NCBI RefSeq assembly: GCF_913046405.1
Contig: NZ_CAJWRQ010000006.1
Span: 1-54,274 of the forward strand
Length of the DNA stretch: 54,274 bases
Source of the DNA: an uncultured Christiangramia sp.
GTDB taxonomy: Bacteria; Bacteroidota; Bacteroidia; Flavobacteriales; Flavobacteriaceae
Direction of reading: 5' to 3'
Shown: positions 35,337 through 45,428 of the stretch, piece by piece
Numbering within the stretch: the stretch's first letter is position 1
Layout of the letters: each line of letters starts with the position of its first letter
Notes under the pieces: model-generated
Told to the model about the DNA's origin: nothing
Databases searched by the model: none
Seen by the model: the letters and a program-made list of their open reading frames with translations, nothing else
Made by a program: the position numbers and the translations under genes

Positions 35337-35828
35337 CTAGCTTAATGCAGCAATTAATTCTGCTTTTTTCATTGAAGAATATCCTTCAACACCTTTATCT
35401 TTAGCCATTTCTCTCAGTTCTGCAACTGTATTCTGACTTAGGTCGTTTGAAGATTCTTCTTTTTTAGTTTCCTTCTTAGGCTCTTCTTTCTTAGCTGAAG
35501 TGGATTTTGATCCACCTTTAAGATCGATACCTTCGATAAGAATTTCAGTAAGTGCTTGTCTGTGACCATTTTTGGTTCTGTAACCCTTACGTCTTTTCTT
35601 CTTGAAAACGATTACTTTGTCTCCTTTAAGGTGACGGTTGATCTTTGCTCCAACCAAAGCTCCTTCTATAGCCGGGGCGCCAACAGTAATGCTATCTCCA
35701 TCTGCAGTAAGAAGTACCTTATCAAAAGAGATACTGTCTCCTTCTTTACCTGCTAGGCGATTCACATAAACTCTCTGGTCTTTTGCAACTTTAAATTGCT
35801 GCCCTGCTATCTCTACAATTGCGTACAT
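35337..35828 (-). CDS. rplU: 50S ribosomal protein L21 with C-terminal HeH/SAP-like extension
   Basis: The first 103 residues are standard L21 (YAIVEIAGQQFKVAKDQ start and KKKRRKGYRTKNGHRQ end). A Lys/Glu/Ser-rich linker then leads to a 35-residue module, LSQNTVAELREMAKDKGVEGYSSMKKAELIAAL, which resembles a Rho-N/SAP helix-extension-helix. Total length is 163, about 60 more than E. coli L21. Such extensions are seen in Bacteroidota. It has a full promoter at 35890-35920. Confidence 0.97.
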   Translation of the reverse strand: MYAIVEIAGQQFKVAKDQRVYVNRLAGKEGDSISFDKVLLTADGDSITVGAPAIEGALVGAKINRHLKGDKVIVFKKKRRKGYRTKNGHRQALTEILIEGIDLKGGSKSTSAKKEEPKKETKKEESSNDLSQNTVAELREMAKDKGVEGYSSMKKAELIAALS

Positions 35829-35889
35829 AGCGTATAATTAGTTATATAAATACTTAATAAAATCACTTACGTTTTCACGCAAGCGGGTG

Positions 35890-35920
35890 CAAATATAATT
35901 CTAATTAATTAATTGACAAA
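35890..35920 (-). promoter_or_regulatory. Bacteroidota-type promoter of rplU-rpmA
   Basis: Minus strand: TTTG (35920-35917), 19-nt spacer, TATATTTG (35897-35890). Full consensus match. Transcription should start near 35884, giving a leader of about 55 nt before the L21 ATG. Confidence 0.75.
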
Positions 35921-35944
35921 GGTTTTTGTCCTTTTCAGAATTGT

Positions 35945-36409
35945 TTATAATGTGTGCTTCTTCGCTTCTTTGGTATTCCATGAATCTTTAAATAATTGCA
36001 TGTATGCCAGGGTAAGAACCAAACTTGTAGCAAATCCCATAACAGCTACTACAAATAAGACCACACCTATACTGGTATTGTAATCTGTAATCCAAACCGT
36101 AATTAAATCATCTAAAAAACCTGGATTTATTTCCGTAGAATAAACTCCGAAGAAGATCGTAAATATAATAGTAGCATTGAAGCCCGTTAGCAAACTGGCC
36201 ATAAAGCCTTTCTGATATTTAAATTTATTCCCTTTGTGAAGTCTGTAATGCTTTACAGCCTCGAACATCCCGTAGGCCATGATCACCCCATTGAATAAAC
36301 TATAAATTGGCTGATTGTGAGCATCAAATAGAGAAAGAATTAAAAAATAAGCAATAAGACCGGCGGCAACAGCCACACCGTATTTAATAGGAATACTGAA
36401 TTTACCCAT
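35945..36409 (-). CDS. DUF4199 family membrane protein
   Basis: This 154-residue protein has four hydrophobic segments (about 9-29, 36-53, 70-88, 115-138) with a short basic loop YRLHKGNKFKYQKGF between the second and third. The layout fits DUF4199, which is frequent in Bacteroidota. Function is unknown. It is a single gene, divergent from the M16 peptidase pair (166-bp gap). Confidence 0.78.
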   Translation of the reverse strand: MGKFSIPIKYGVAVAAGLIAYFLILSLFDAHNQPIYSLFNGVIMAYGMFEAVKHYRLHKGNKFKYQKGFMASLLTGFNATIIFTIFFGVYSTEINPGFLDDLITVWITDYNTSIGVVLFVVAVMGFATSLVLTLAYMQLFKDSWNTKEAKKHTL

Positions 36410-36575
36410 AGCAAAGTTGGTTTTATACGTAAATTTCCTAAAATTACGGCGTTTATTGCCTTAATAGCTTGTTAATTTTAACACATTTCGCACAATCTCG
36501 ATAATAAGCTGATTTTACTGTAACAATTTCAGAGGTATACAAACTAATAATGGCAATTGAAAAAACCTTAAAAAA

Positions 36576-37898
36576 ATGATTAACAAACTAGGACTGTTAT
36601 TCTGCTTTTTCTTGATTGGAATCGTAGGATTTGCTCAGGAAGTAGAATTTACTGAGTATGATTTAGACAATGGGCTGCATGTGATCCTACACAAGGATAA
36701 CTCCGCTCCTGTTGTAACCACATCTGTGATGTACCACGTTGGTGGAAAAGACCGTGAAGACGGAAGAACCGGGATGGCTCACTTTTTTGAGCACCTGTTA
36801 TTTGAAGGAACCGAGAACATTCCAAATGGAAAGTGGTTCGAAATCGTTAGTTCAAATGGTGGTAGCAACAATGCTAATACCAGCCAGGACAGAACCTATT
36901 ACTACGAAGTATTCCCTTCAAACAACCTTGAATTAGGATTGTGGATGGAATCTGAAAGAATGCTACACCCAATTATCAAACAAAAAGGTGTGGACACTCA
37001 GAATGAAGTGGTAAAAGAAGAAAGAAGACTACGTATGGATAACTCTCCTTATGGTAACTTATTACCAGCTATGCAGGAGAATATGTTCGAAAATCATCCT
37101 TACAAGGATCCGAACATTGGCTATATGGAAGATCTTGATGCAGCTACTTTAGATGAGTTCAAAGCTTACTTCGATAAATATTATGTACCTAACAACGCAG
37201 TATTGGTTGTAGCAGGTGATATTAAGATCGATGAAACCAAGAAGATGATCAAAGATTACTTCGGCCCTATCCCTTCAGGAGATGAAGTTACCAGAGATTT
37301 CCCGAAAGAAGAGCCAATTACCGAGCAAATCAATGCGAAGTCTTATGACTCAAACATCCAGATCCCGGCTTCAGTAATTGGATACAGAACTCCGGCTTTT
37401 ACTGAAAAGGATTCTTACGTTTTAAATATGATATCTGATTACTTAAGTGATGGTAACAGCTCTAAATTATACAAGAAATTGGTAGATGAGCAGAAGCAGG
37501 CACTTCAAGTTGGAGCTTTCAACCTGGAACAGGAAGATTACGGGATGTACCTTATCTTTAGTATTCCTCAGGGAGAAACAGAACTGGAGACTTTAAATAC
37601 TGAGATCGAGGAAGAGATCGCTAAATTAAGAAGTGAGCTTATTACTGAAAAAGATTTTCAGAAGCTGCAGAACAAAGCAGAGAATAACTACGTAAACTCA
37701 AATTCCAGTATCTCTGGTATTGCAAACTCTCTTGCAAGAAACTACCTTCTTTATGGAGATACTGATCTTATCAACGATCAAATCGATATTTACAGAAATA
37801 TCACCAGAGAAGACATCAAAAGAGTTGCTTCAGAATACTTAAAGCCTAACCAAAGAGTAGTGCTTGAGTATTTACCAGCCAGCGAACAGCCGGAATAA
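36576..37898 (+). CDS. M16 family zinc metallopeptidase (active subunit)
   Basis: This 440-residue protein has a signal peptide (MINKLGLLFCFFLIGIVGFAQ) and the inverted zinc motif HFFEH (HxxEH) in GMAHFFEHLLFEGT, with the third ligand Glu in NEVVKEERRL. It should be a periplasmic peptidase like those of the PqqL/YmxG group. It is followed after 11 bp by a second M16 protein that lacks the zinc motif, so the two probably form an active/inactive heterodimer. Confidence 0.95.
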   Translation: MINKLGLLFCFFLIGIVGFAQEVEFTEYDLDNGLHVILHKDNSAPVVTTSVMYHVGGKDREDGRTGMAHFFEHLLFEGTENIPNGKWFEIVSSNGGSNNANTSQDRTYYYEVFPSNNLELGLWMESERMLHPIIKQKGVDTQNEVVKEERRLRMDNSPYGNLLPAMQENMFENHPYKDPNIGYMEDLDAATLDEFKAYFDKYYVPNNAVLVVAGDIKIDETKKMIKDYFGPIPSGDEVTRDFPKEEPITEQINAKSYDSNIQIPASVIGYRTPAFTEKDSYVLNMISDYLSDGNSSKLYKKLVDEQKQALQVGAFNLEQEDYGMYLIFSIPQGETELETLNTEIEEEIAKLRSELITEKDFQKLQNKAENNYVNSNSSISGIANSLARNYLLYGDTDLINDQIDIYRNITREDIKRVASEYLKPNQRVVLEYLPASEQPE

Positions 37899-37909
37899 TA
37901 ATTAAAAAA

Positions 37910-39985
37910 TTGAAAACAATGAGAAAAAATATACTAACTCTGGCAGCGTTTGCAACGCTAACAGTTGGAGTTTCAGCTCAGATCGACCGTAGCCAGATGC
38001 CCGAACCGGGTCCTGCTCCAAAAGTAAATGTGGACGAACCTGAAACTTTCAAGCTTGATAATGGAATGCAGGTAATGATCGTGGAAAACAACAAATTGCC
38101 ACGAGTTGCCATGTCTCTAAGATTTGACAACGCTCCGCACGCTGAAGGTGCTAAAGCAGGTGTTTCCGGAATTGCCGGTGACCTGATTGGAACCGGAACT
38201 AAAAACATGTCTAAGGATGAGTTCAACGAAAAAGTTGACTTTCTTGGTGCACGCTTAAATTTCTACGCTGGTGGTGCGAATGCAAATACACTATCTAAAT
38301 ACTTCCCCGACGTGCTTGCTTTAATGGCAGACGGGATGATCAATGCAGAATTTACTCAGGAAGAGTTCGATAAGTCTAAAGCAAGAACTATCGACGGTCT
38401 TAAGAGCAGCGAAAAGGATGTTTCTTACAACGCTCGTAGAGTTCGCTCTGCACTAGCTTATGGTAAAGATCACCCTTATGGTGAATTCTCTACGGAAGAA
38501 ACTGTAAACGCAGTAAAACTGGAAGATGTAAAGTCATACTATAACACATGGTTCTCTCCAAAGAACGCTTACCTGGTAGTTGTTGGAGATGTAGATGAAG
38601 ATGAAGTAAAAGATCTTGTAAAAAAGAACTTTTCTTCTTGGACAGGTAAAGCGACTCCGGAAGCTAAAATGCCTGCAGTATCTAATGTTAAGCAAACAGA
38701 GATCAACTTTGTTGATATGCCAAACGCTGTACAGTCTGAAATCGCTCTTGTAAATACTATCAACCTTAAGAAAAAGGATGATGATTACTTCCCGGTTCTT
38801 GTAGCTAACAAGATCCTTGGTGGTGGTGGTGAAGCAAGATTATTCCTTAATCTTCGTGAAGACAAAGGTTATACTTATGGAGCTTACTCAAGCACCGGGA
38901 ATGATAAATATGCTTCAACTTTTGTAGCCAGTGCAAGTGTAAGAAATGAAGTTACAGATAGCTCTGTAGTAGCATTTTTGGACGAGGTTTACAAAATGAG
39001 AAACGAAATGGTAACAGATCAGGAACTGGCAAATGCCAAAGCTAAGATCACTGGAGATTTTGTTCTTTCATTAGAACAGCCTTCAACTATTGCAAATTTT
39101 GCGATGGAGATCGAAACTGAAGATCTTAACGATGATTTCTACGAGGAGTATCTTGAAAGAATCGACAAGGTTACTAAAGCAGACGTTCAACGTGTTGCAA
39201 AGAAGTATTTCCTAGCAGACAATTCAAGAATCGTGATCGCCGGTAAAGGTGCCGATGTATTGGAGAATCTTGAAAAGATGACCTATAAAGGTAAAACTTA
39301 CCCGATCAATTATTATAACAGATTTGGTGAGAAAACTGAAAAGCCAGAGCAAAAACAAGTTGATGCTGATATGAGCGTTGATAAGGTATACAACAAGTAT
39401 ATTGAAGCTATTGGCGGTCGTGAGGCTGTTGAAGGTATCGAAACTGTAAAAATGATCGCTAGTGCAAATGTTCAGGGTAGAGAACTTGGACTTGACATGA
39501 CTAGAACTGCTGCTGGAAAATTAAGCCAGGAAGTAACTATGGGTGGTCAGGTTGTAAGCAAGCAGGTGTTTAACGGTGAGACAGGTTTCGTTATGCAGAT
39601 GGGACAGAAAATGCCATACAACGAAGACCAGATCAAAGCTGCAAAAACTGATGCTGATTCTTTTCCAGAATTAACTGTTGGTGAAGCTAAGATCGAAGGT
39701 ATCGAGCAGGTAGACGGTAAAGATGCTTACGTAGTAAGTGCAGATGAGACTACAAAGAATTACTATGCTGTAGATAGCGGACTAAAAGTACAGTCTGTAA
39801 AAACAGTTAGCCAGGGAGGCCAGACAATGAGCATTCCAACTGGTTACGGTGATTACCAGGAAGTAAAAGGAGTAAAATTTCCTTTCACTATCTCACAAAG
39901 TATGGGACCACAATCTTTTGAATTTAAAGTTTCAGAAATTATGGTGAACGAAGGAGTAGAAGATGCAGATTTCTCTGTAGAATAA
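37910..39985 (+). CDS. M16-like protein without zinc motif, fused to a C-terminal LolA-like domain
   Basis: This 691-residue exported protein (signal peptide MRKNILTLAAFATLTVGVSAQ) has two M16 lobes, but the place of HxxEH reads GVSGIAGDLIG, so it cannot bind zinc. It keeps the R/Y substrate loop region EARLFLNLREDKGYTYG. Residues from about 490 onward form an extra beta-rich part starting DKVYNKYIEAIGGREAVEGI, which resembles LolA-like outer-membrane lipoprotein-sorting domains. It is the partner of the upstream peptidase, and a strong terminator follows. Confidence 0.9.
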   Translation: MKTMRKNILTLAAFATLTVGVSAQIDRSQMPEPGPAPKVNVDEPETFKLDNGMQVMIVENNKLPRVAMSLRFDNAPHAEGAKAGVSGIAGDLIGTGTKNMSKDEFNEKVDFLGARLNFYAGGANANTLSKYFPDVLALMADGMINAEFTQEEFDKSKARTIDGLKSSEKDVSYNARRVRSALAYGKDHPYGEFSTEETVNAVKLEDVKSYYNTWFSPKNAYLVVVGDVDEDEVKDLVKKNFSSWTGKATPEAKMPAVSNVKQTEINFVDMPNAVQSEIALVNTINLKKKDDDYFPVLVANKILGGGGEARLFLNLREDKGYTYGAYSSTGNDKYASTFVASASVRNEVTDSSVVAFLDEVYKMRNEMVTDQELANAKAKITGDFVLSLEQPSTIANFAMEIETEDLNDDFYEEYLERIDKVTKADVQRVAKKYFLADNSRIVIAGKGADVLENLEKMTYKGKTYPINYYNRFGEKTEKPEQKQVDADMSVDKVYNKYIEAIGGREAVEGIETVKMIASANVQGRELGLDMTRTAAGKLSQEVTMGGQVVSKQVFNGETGFVMQMGQKMPYNEDQIKAAKTDADSFPELTVGEAKIEGIEQVDGKDAYVVSADETTKNYYAVDSGLKVQSVKTVSQGGQTMSIPTGYGDYQEVKGVKFPFTISQSMGPQSFEFKVSEIMVNEGVEDADFSVE

Positions 39986-40006
39986 TTATTTCTTCTGAAA
40001 AATATG

Positions 40007-40032
40007 AAAGCCCCGTCTCCGGGGCTTTTTTT
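40007..40032 (+). terminator. Intrinsic terminator of the M16 operon
   Basis: AAAGCCCCG (40007-40015) pairs with CGGGGCTTT (40020-40028), loop TCTC, followed by TTTT. It separates the M16 genes from the convergent EamA gene. Confidence 0.9.
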
Positions 40033-40927
40033 ATTTGGTGCTATTTCTTCTTCCGATAATATTTCTTGAGCGATTCACAATGAATACACCCAGCAGTATC
40101 ACTAATGCCGAAATTAACTGCCAGAAACTAAAGACCTCTCCATCCAACATTCCCCAGCCAAGAGCAACAACTGGAATAGTATAAGTAACTGAAGTAGTAA
40201 ATACAGGATCTGAGATCTGTATCAATTTATTGAAAATGATCATTGCCACACCGGTTCCAATGACACCCAGGATTCCCACGTATACAAGCGATAATTCAAC
40301 TTTAGTAGTAATAGGCTCCAGTTCAAAAAATCCTGAAAAATACAGGATCAAAAGTGCTGGAAACAAGAGCACAAAAAAGTTCCCTGCGGTAATTCCAAGC
40401 GGACTTATATCACTCATCTTAGTCTTGAGAATATTCACGTTAACAGCGTAACATGCCGTTGCTATAATCACCAGCAGACTATAAAAGTAATTCTGATCTG
40501 GATTAATACTCGCCCCGCTAAGGATGAGTCCGAAGGTTCCTAGAAGGCCAATGATCACGCCGGTAATCTTATTCTGTGTGACTACCGCTCGAAAGAATGC
40601 AGCGCCCACAAGCAGCGTTAATAATGGAGTGGTCGCATTTAATATAGAAGCGATGGCACTATCGATTTCGGTTTCAGCAAAAGCGAAAAAATATACCGGA
40701 AAGAATGATCCCAGAGATCCTGAAATTACGATCCATTTCCATTGTTTCCCATTCAGTTTCATCAAACTTCGGAAACCTATAAATATTAGAAACAGTGCTG
40801 CAAAGATGATTCTGAAAGACCCAACCTGCAAAGGACTCAATCCTACAAGTGCTTTTTTGATAAGGATAAAGGAACTACCCCAAACAATAAAAAGGATGAT
40901 AAGATAGATCCACTTGATGTTTTTCAA
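40031..40927 (-). CDS. EamA/DMT-superfamily transporter
   Basis: This 298-residue protein has ten hydrophobic segments in two EamA repeats, starting with IYLIILFIVWGSSFILIKKAL and with the second repeat from about residue 155. Such proteins export amino acids, nucleobases or other metabolites. Substrate is unknown. It stands alone between a convergent M16 operon and the SusD gene. Confidence 0.92.
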   Translation of the reverse strand: MKNIKWIYLIILFIVWGSSFILIKKALVGLSPLQVGSFRIIFAALFLIFIGFRSLMKLNGKQWKWIVISGSLGSFFPVYFFAFAETEIDSAIASILNATTPLLTLLVGAAFFRAVVTQNKITGVIIGLLGTFGLILSGASINPDQNYFYSLLVIIATACYAVNVNILKTKMSDISPLGITAGNFFVLLFPALLILYFSGFFELEPITTKVELSLVYVGILGVIGTGVAMIIFNKLIQISDPVFTTSVTYTIPVVALGWGMLDGEVFSFWQLISALVILLGVFIVNRSRNIIGRRNSTK

Positions 40928-40984
40928 ACCTGAAAATTTTAGTCAGGCGAAGATAATTTTTAAATCTTATGAAAGCATAAAAAA

Positions 40985-41007
40985 ACCATCCCGCAGTACG
41001 GGATGGT
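40985..41007 (-). terminator. Intrinsic terminator of the SusC/SusD operon
   Basis: ACCATCCCG (40985-40993) pairs with CGGGATGGT (40999-41007); the minus strand continues into TTTTTTT. It lies 21 bp after the susD-like stop. Confidence 0.9.
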
Positions 41008-41028
41008 CTATATCTAAAATCAGCAATA

Positions 41029-42357
41029 TTACTGGTTTTCTGTAAGCGGAATTGGAAATTGCTCAAATACATCATCCCCTTCCCTATCGGTAGGTAATTC
41101 ATCCAAACGATCATACCTGCGCACATCCAGCCAGCGATGACCTTCAGCAAACAACGAATATCTTCTTTGCATAAGCATCTCATCAATAAGAGAAGCTTCA
41201 GAACTATCACCACCATAATCATCCAGTCCTGCTGAATTCCTTATTAGATTCAAAGCTTCTACAGCTTCAGAAGGATTCTGATAAATATTTGCTTCCGCAT
41301 AAAGAAGTATTAGCTCCTCATTTCTTATGATCGGGATCGCATCTATATTGGAAGTATATCTGAAAACAGCGTAATCTCCTGTTAGAAAATCGAAGGTTAA
41401 AGGTTCACTTCGCTGGGCAACTTTACTAAGTCGCTCGTCTCCATCCTCAGCATCACTCACGAAATCTGGCTGCACGATCCTTGCTCCGGCTGTTGTCGCT
41501 TCGACTGGAAAGAACAATGGATTCAGGATATCAGTTTGATCTGCACTAAAGTTGTAGTAAATACCCTCATCAAGCATGGAAGCATCCAAGGTGAGAAAAC
41601 TATCTTCTAGGTAATCCAATACCGCAGGAAAATCTTCCTGGTATGCCGCTACCCTCGCTGCAATCGCTTTATTTGCCTCTAAGAATGATCCAGGAGTATT
41701 GAAACCTGAAAAACCAGAAGTAAGCGTAAATGGATAGGAATCGCCTCCATTCTGTAGATCTCCCGCCGCCTCATCAAGCAAAACTCTTATAGCAGTAAGC
41801 GCTGCATCATAACCTAAGAATGGTCCCAGATTATTTTCATCACTCGCCTCTACTCGAACACCGTTTTGATAAGTAAGATTCAAATTAAGCAGCAGTTCGT
41901 GCGCTTTCACAGTCTTTAAAAAACCTTTAGTTACGCTAATTTCTGAGTCTGAAAATTGAGCTGAAACGTCCTGAACTTCTATAAATTCAAGGATCAAGTT
42001 CACATTTTTCACAGTTCTGTACCTGGCCGCCCATGGATTGGTAATATAAAAGGTATTATTATCCAGCACCGCGTTTTCTTTTCCTAAAAGATCTGCAGTA
42101 AATCGTGGATCTGAACTGGAAAATCTCCAGTATTCACGGCCTATCACGCCAAGATCATCATAATAAGTCCCGAGGCTTACGCGCATACTGTAAAGCACAC
42201 CGCCAACCAGATCCTGAAGATCACCTCTGGTTAGATTGTCACGGAAAGCATCTACTTCCGGGTTATTTAGGTCTGAAAACTCTTCAACATCGCAAGCCTG
42301 TAAACCGCTAATTAAAAAGAAGAGTATGAATATTTTAGTTAATGTATTTTTCATCAT
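41029..42357 (-). CDS. SusD/RagB-family outer-membrane lipoprotein
   Basis: This 442-residue protein has a lipoprotein signal (FLISGLQACDVEEF, Cys 22) and SusD features: helical repeats in the first half and the C-terminal RNEELILLYAEANIY, LNLIRNSAGL and RRYSLFAEGHRWLDVRRY blocks. It is the surface glycan- or peptide-binding partner of the SusC channel. It starts 7 bp after the SusC stop. No glycanase, sensor or ECF sigma/anti-sigma gene is next to it, so the substrate is unknown. Confidence 0.95.
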   Translation of the reverse strand: MMKNTLTKIFILFFLISGLQACDVEEFSDLNNPEVDAFRDNLTRGDLQDLVGGVLYSMRVSLGTYYDDLGVIGREYWRFSSSDPRFTADLLGKENAVLDNNTFYITNPWAARYRTVKNVNLILEFIEVQDVSAQFSDSEISVTKGFLKTVKAHELLLNLNLTYQNGVRVEASDENNLGPFLGYDAALTAIRVLLDEAAGDLQNGGDSYPFTLTSGFSGFNTPGSFLEANKAIAARVAAYQEDFPAVLDYLEDSFLTLDASMLDEGIYYNFSADQTDILNPLFFPVEATTAGARIVQPDFVSDAEDGDERLSKVAQRSEPLTFDFLTGDYAVFRYTSNIDAIPIIRNEELILLYAEANIYQNPSEAVEALNLIRNSAGLDDYGGDSSEASLIDEMLMQRRYSLFAEGHRWLDVRRYDRLDELPTDREGDDVFEQFPIPLTENQ

Positions 42358-42364
42358 CTACGTA

Positions 42365-45343
42365 TTAAAAATTAACTGCTAAGTGTAAAAGAAATCTCTT
42401 TGAAGAAGGGAATGGAGTTACATCAACCCCGGTAAAAATTCCGTTTGCTCCAAAGTTGGACACTTCAGGATCATAACTGTTATAATCAAAAATGTTGATT
42501 AGGTTGGTTCCCGAGAATCCAAGTTTGATATTATCTATAGTGCCGTTCAGGAAATCATCATAAACTTCCGCAGGAATATTATAGTATAAACCAAGCTCAC
42601 GCATTCTTAAATATGAAGCATCTTCTACAAAAACCTCTGCAGATGATCCTAACTGACTCACCCTGTAAGGTCCGTTTCCAACCTGACCGTCTGGATCGAG
42701 ATCTACAGTATCATAATCGTGACTGGTTCCATTAAGGTCGGTTAACAAAGTTGTAAGATTCACGTTTTCTCCACCGTTTTTCCATTGCCAAACAAAGGAT
42801 AGATCGAAGTTCTTATAAATTAGCTGAGAGTTGAAACCCATTTGAAAATCTGGTTCGGCATCTCCAAACTTCTGAAATCCATTTTCACCAGGATTAGGTC
42901 CAATCCCAACGATTTGGGTAGCGCTCGAACCTTCTTCAATTCTGAAGGTTCCCAGGGTTGCTCCAAAAGCTCCAATATTAAAAGGATCTACATCAAGCCT
43001 GGTAATTTCTGAAGTGTTCTTATAGAAATTTACCCCAAGATTCCAAGTAAAATCTTCTGTAGCCACAGAAACTGCATCAAGCGTTAATTCTATACCACGG
43101 TTTCGTAACTCCCCGGCATTTACGAATTCACTGGTAAATCCTGAAGAAGGTTCCAATGCGGCCTGAAGAATTAGATCTTCAATGGTTTTGATATAATAGG
43201 TAGCAGAGAAATTAAGCCTGTTTTTAAAGAAGCTTACATCTGTACCAAATTCAAGTTCTTTCTGTCTTTCAGATTCAAGATTACGATCTCCACGCACTCC
43301 AATTAAACTTATTCCAAGCAATCCATCTGTAGAAAAGGTATTATATGAAGTGAAAAGTGCTCCAAACGGCGGGAAATTTCCAGCCTCACCGTATGCTGCT
43401 CTTAATTTAAACTGACTCCACGGACTGCTTTAATTCCAGAATCCGAATTCGTTAAGATTTACCGCTACAGATGCTTTTGGATAATAATATAACTCGTTCG
43501 CATCACCATTATTAGACGATTTATCACCTCTAAGACCTACCGTTGCGATTACTTTATCCTGAAAATTCACCTCTTCCTGAACAAAGAAACCAGAATCTTC
43601 CTGCAGCAATCTCGTTTGGTTCACACCAGTATTCGCTGCCTGATCTACGTTAGTTTCAGAAGCAACGAGACCGGTAGCAGAGATCAATTGCGTATTCCTG
43701 TCAAAATTCTCTCTGGTCACCCCAGCCTGAGTACGGAAGTTGAGATCGTTTCCGGTGAAATAATTATGGACCAGGAATGCTGATAAGTTGTAGTTCTTGT
43801 TTTGAGTATCACCCTGAACCGCAACTCCATTCAATCCACCATTAGATGGCTTCTGAAATTGTAAGGATTTTGGAAATATCGCTCTGGTTTTGAGTCCGTA
43901 GAAATCAAGACCTCCACGAAGGATCAACTCGAGATTAGAACTTTCAGCAGTATAAAGATCAACATTAGCGGTTCCACCTACAATGAACCTGTTCACGGTC
44001 TCATTATTTCGAACCTGATCTCTGGTTTGTAAAGGATTGGAAGCTCCGGCAGGATTATCTGGATAAACACCATCTTCATTAGGGAATAGCTCAAGCCACG
44101 GTGTAGTTCCGGTAAGCGTCACCCCAATCGTAGTTCCTGAGTTATCATTATTAAAAAAACCTCTATTCGCAGATGAATGTGCATAACTGGAACTTAGTCC
44201 AAGCTTAATGAAGTCGGTTGGTTTATGGTCAAGATTCAATCTCAGGGATGTTTTCTTGTAACCTGTCCCTTTAACGATACCTTCCTCATCATTATGAGTA
44301 ATCCCGGTATAAAATCGAGTCTTTTCACTACCTCCGCTCATACTGAAGTTCGTGATACTAATAAGTCCTTTTTCTCCAAAGATTTCTTTTTCATAATCTA
44401 CAAGTGTGCCTTCCTGCTGAGCTTCCAGGAAACTTGCCGCGGCTTCATCGCCAAAGCTATCGCGCACACGCTGCTCGTTATAGTCACGAAGACCTAAAAG
44501 ATTGTTTACTTCTGTCCATCCGGTTGCCTGAGAGAAATTGAAAATAGTTTCTCCTGCCTTACCTTTTTTAGTAGTAATGATGACCACCCCGGCGGCGGCT
44601 CTGGAACCATAGATGGCTGCGGCAGATGCACCTTTAAGTATTTCGATATTAGCAATATCTTCAGGGTTGATATCTGCGATCCTGTTTGACGGGTTATCCT
44701 GGTTAGATGCACTACCACCTGCAGCTGCTGCAGATACTACGTTTAGCCCGGCTGCGATAGAACTATTGTCAATATAAACACCATCAATAATATAAAGTGG
44801 TTGTGTATTACCCTGAATAGAGGTCGCTCCACGAAGTTTTACCGACAGACCACCACCTGGCGCTCCGGAATTTGCACTTACCGTTGCTCCTGCGAATTTA
44901 CCATATAGTGCACCATCAAGAGTGGGAGGGGGCGTTCTACCTGATATTTCACTTGCAGAGAGGGATGACACAGCATTCGCCGCATTCGCACGTTTTACTG
45001 AAGTTGCCAAACCTGTAACGACCACTTCGTCGAGGGTAGCTGAAGATTCAACAAATTGAATAGTCATAGGGGAATTGGAGGTTACCCTGATTTCCTGAGT
45101 CTCAAATCCAAGGTAGGAAAAAACTAAAGTAGTAGGCAGAGATTCTACGCTAAGACTATAATTACCATCAAAATCACTCGTGGTCCCGTTCGTGGTTCCT
45201 TTCTCGATCACGTTAACGAAAGGTACCACCTCACCAGTGGCTTCGTTAATGGTCTTACCCTCCAGCACTTCCTGTGCACACATAATTGTTGAGGTAAGCA
45301 GAAAGAGAATTAACCTGAGAGATACCAAATAAATTTGCCTCAT
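42365..45343 (-). pseudogene. SusC/RagA TonB-dependent receptor interrupted by an in-frame TAA
   Basis: One continuous reading frame of 992 codons is broken only by TAA at 43432-43430 (codon 638). Before it: a signal peptide, a carboxypeptidase-regulatory-like domain (VLEGKTINEATGEVVPFVNV), the TonB box-like LDEVVVTG, and the plug with PLYIIDGVYI and IEILKGASAAAIYGSRAA. After it, the same frame continues SSPWSQFKLRAAYGEAGNFPPF and DGLLGISLIGVRGDRNLESE to the usual outer-strand end HLAVNF. No frameshift is involved. It is either a recent nonsense mutation or a sequence error; SusD downstream is intact. Confidence 0.9.
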
Positions 45344-45428
45344 AATTAATGAATTTATGGTTACATTAACAATAAGACCTTTTTTGCTAAATAATTAAGA
45401 AATATACCGGTGAAGTATCAATAAAACA

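Noticed and set aside
43322-43432. Frameshift or two separate genes in the SusC region
   Set aside because: The two open stretches and the 36 codons between them are in one frame; only a single TAA interrupts it.
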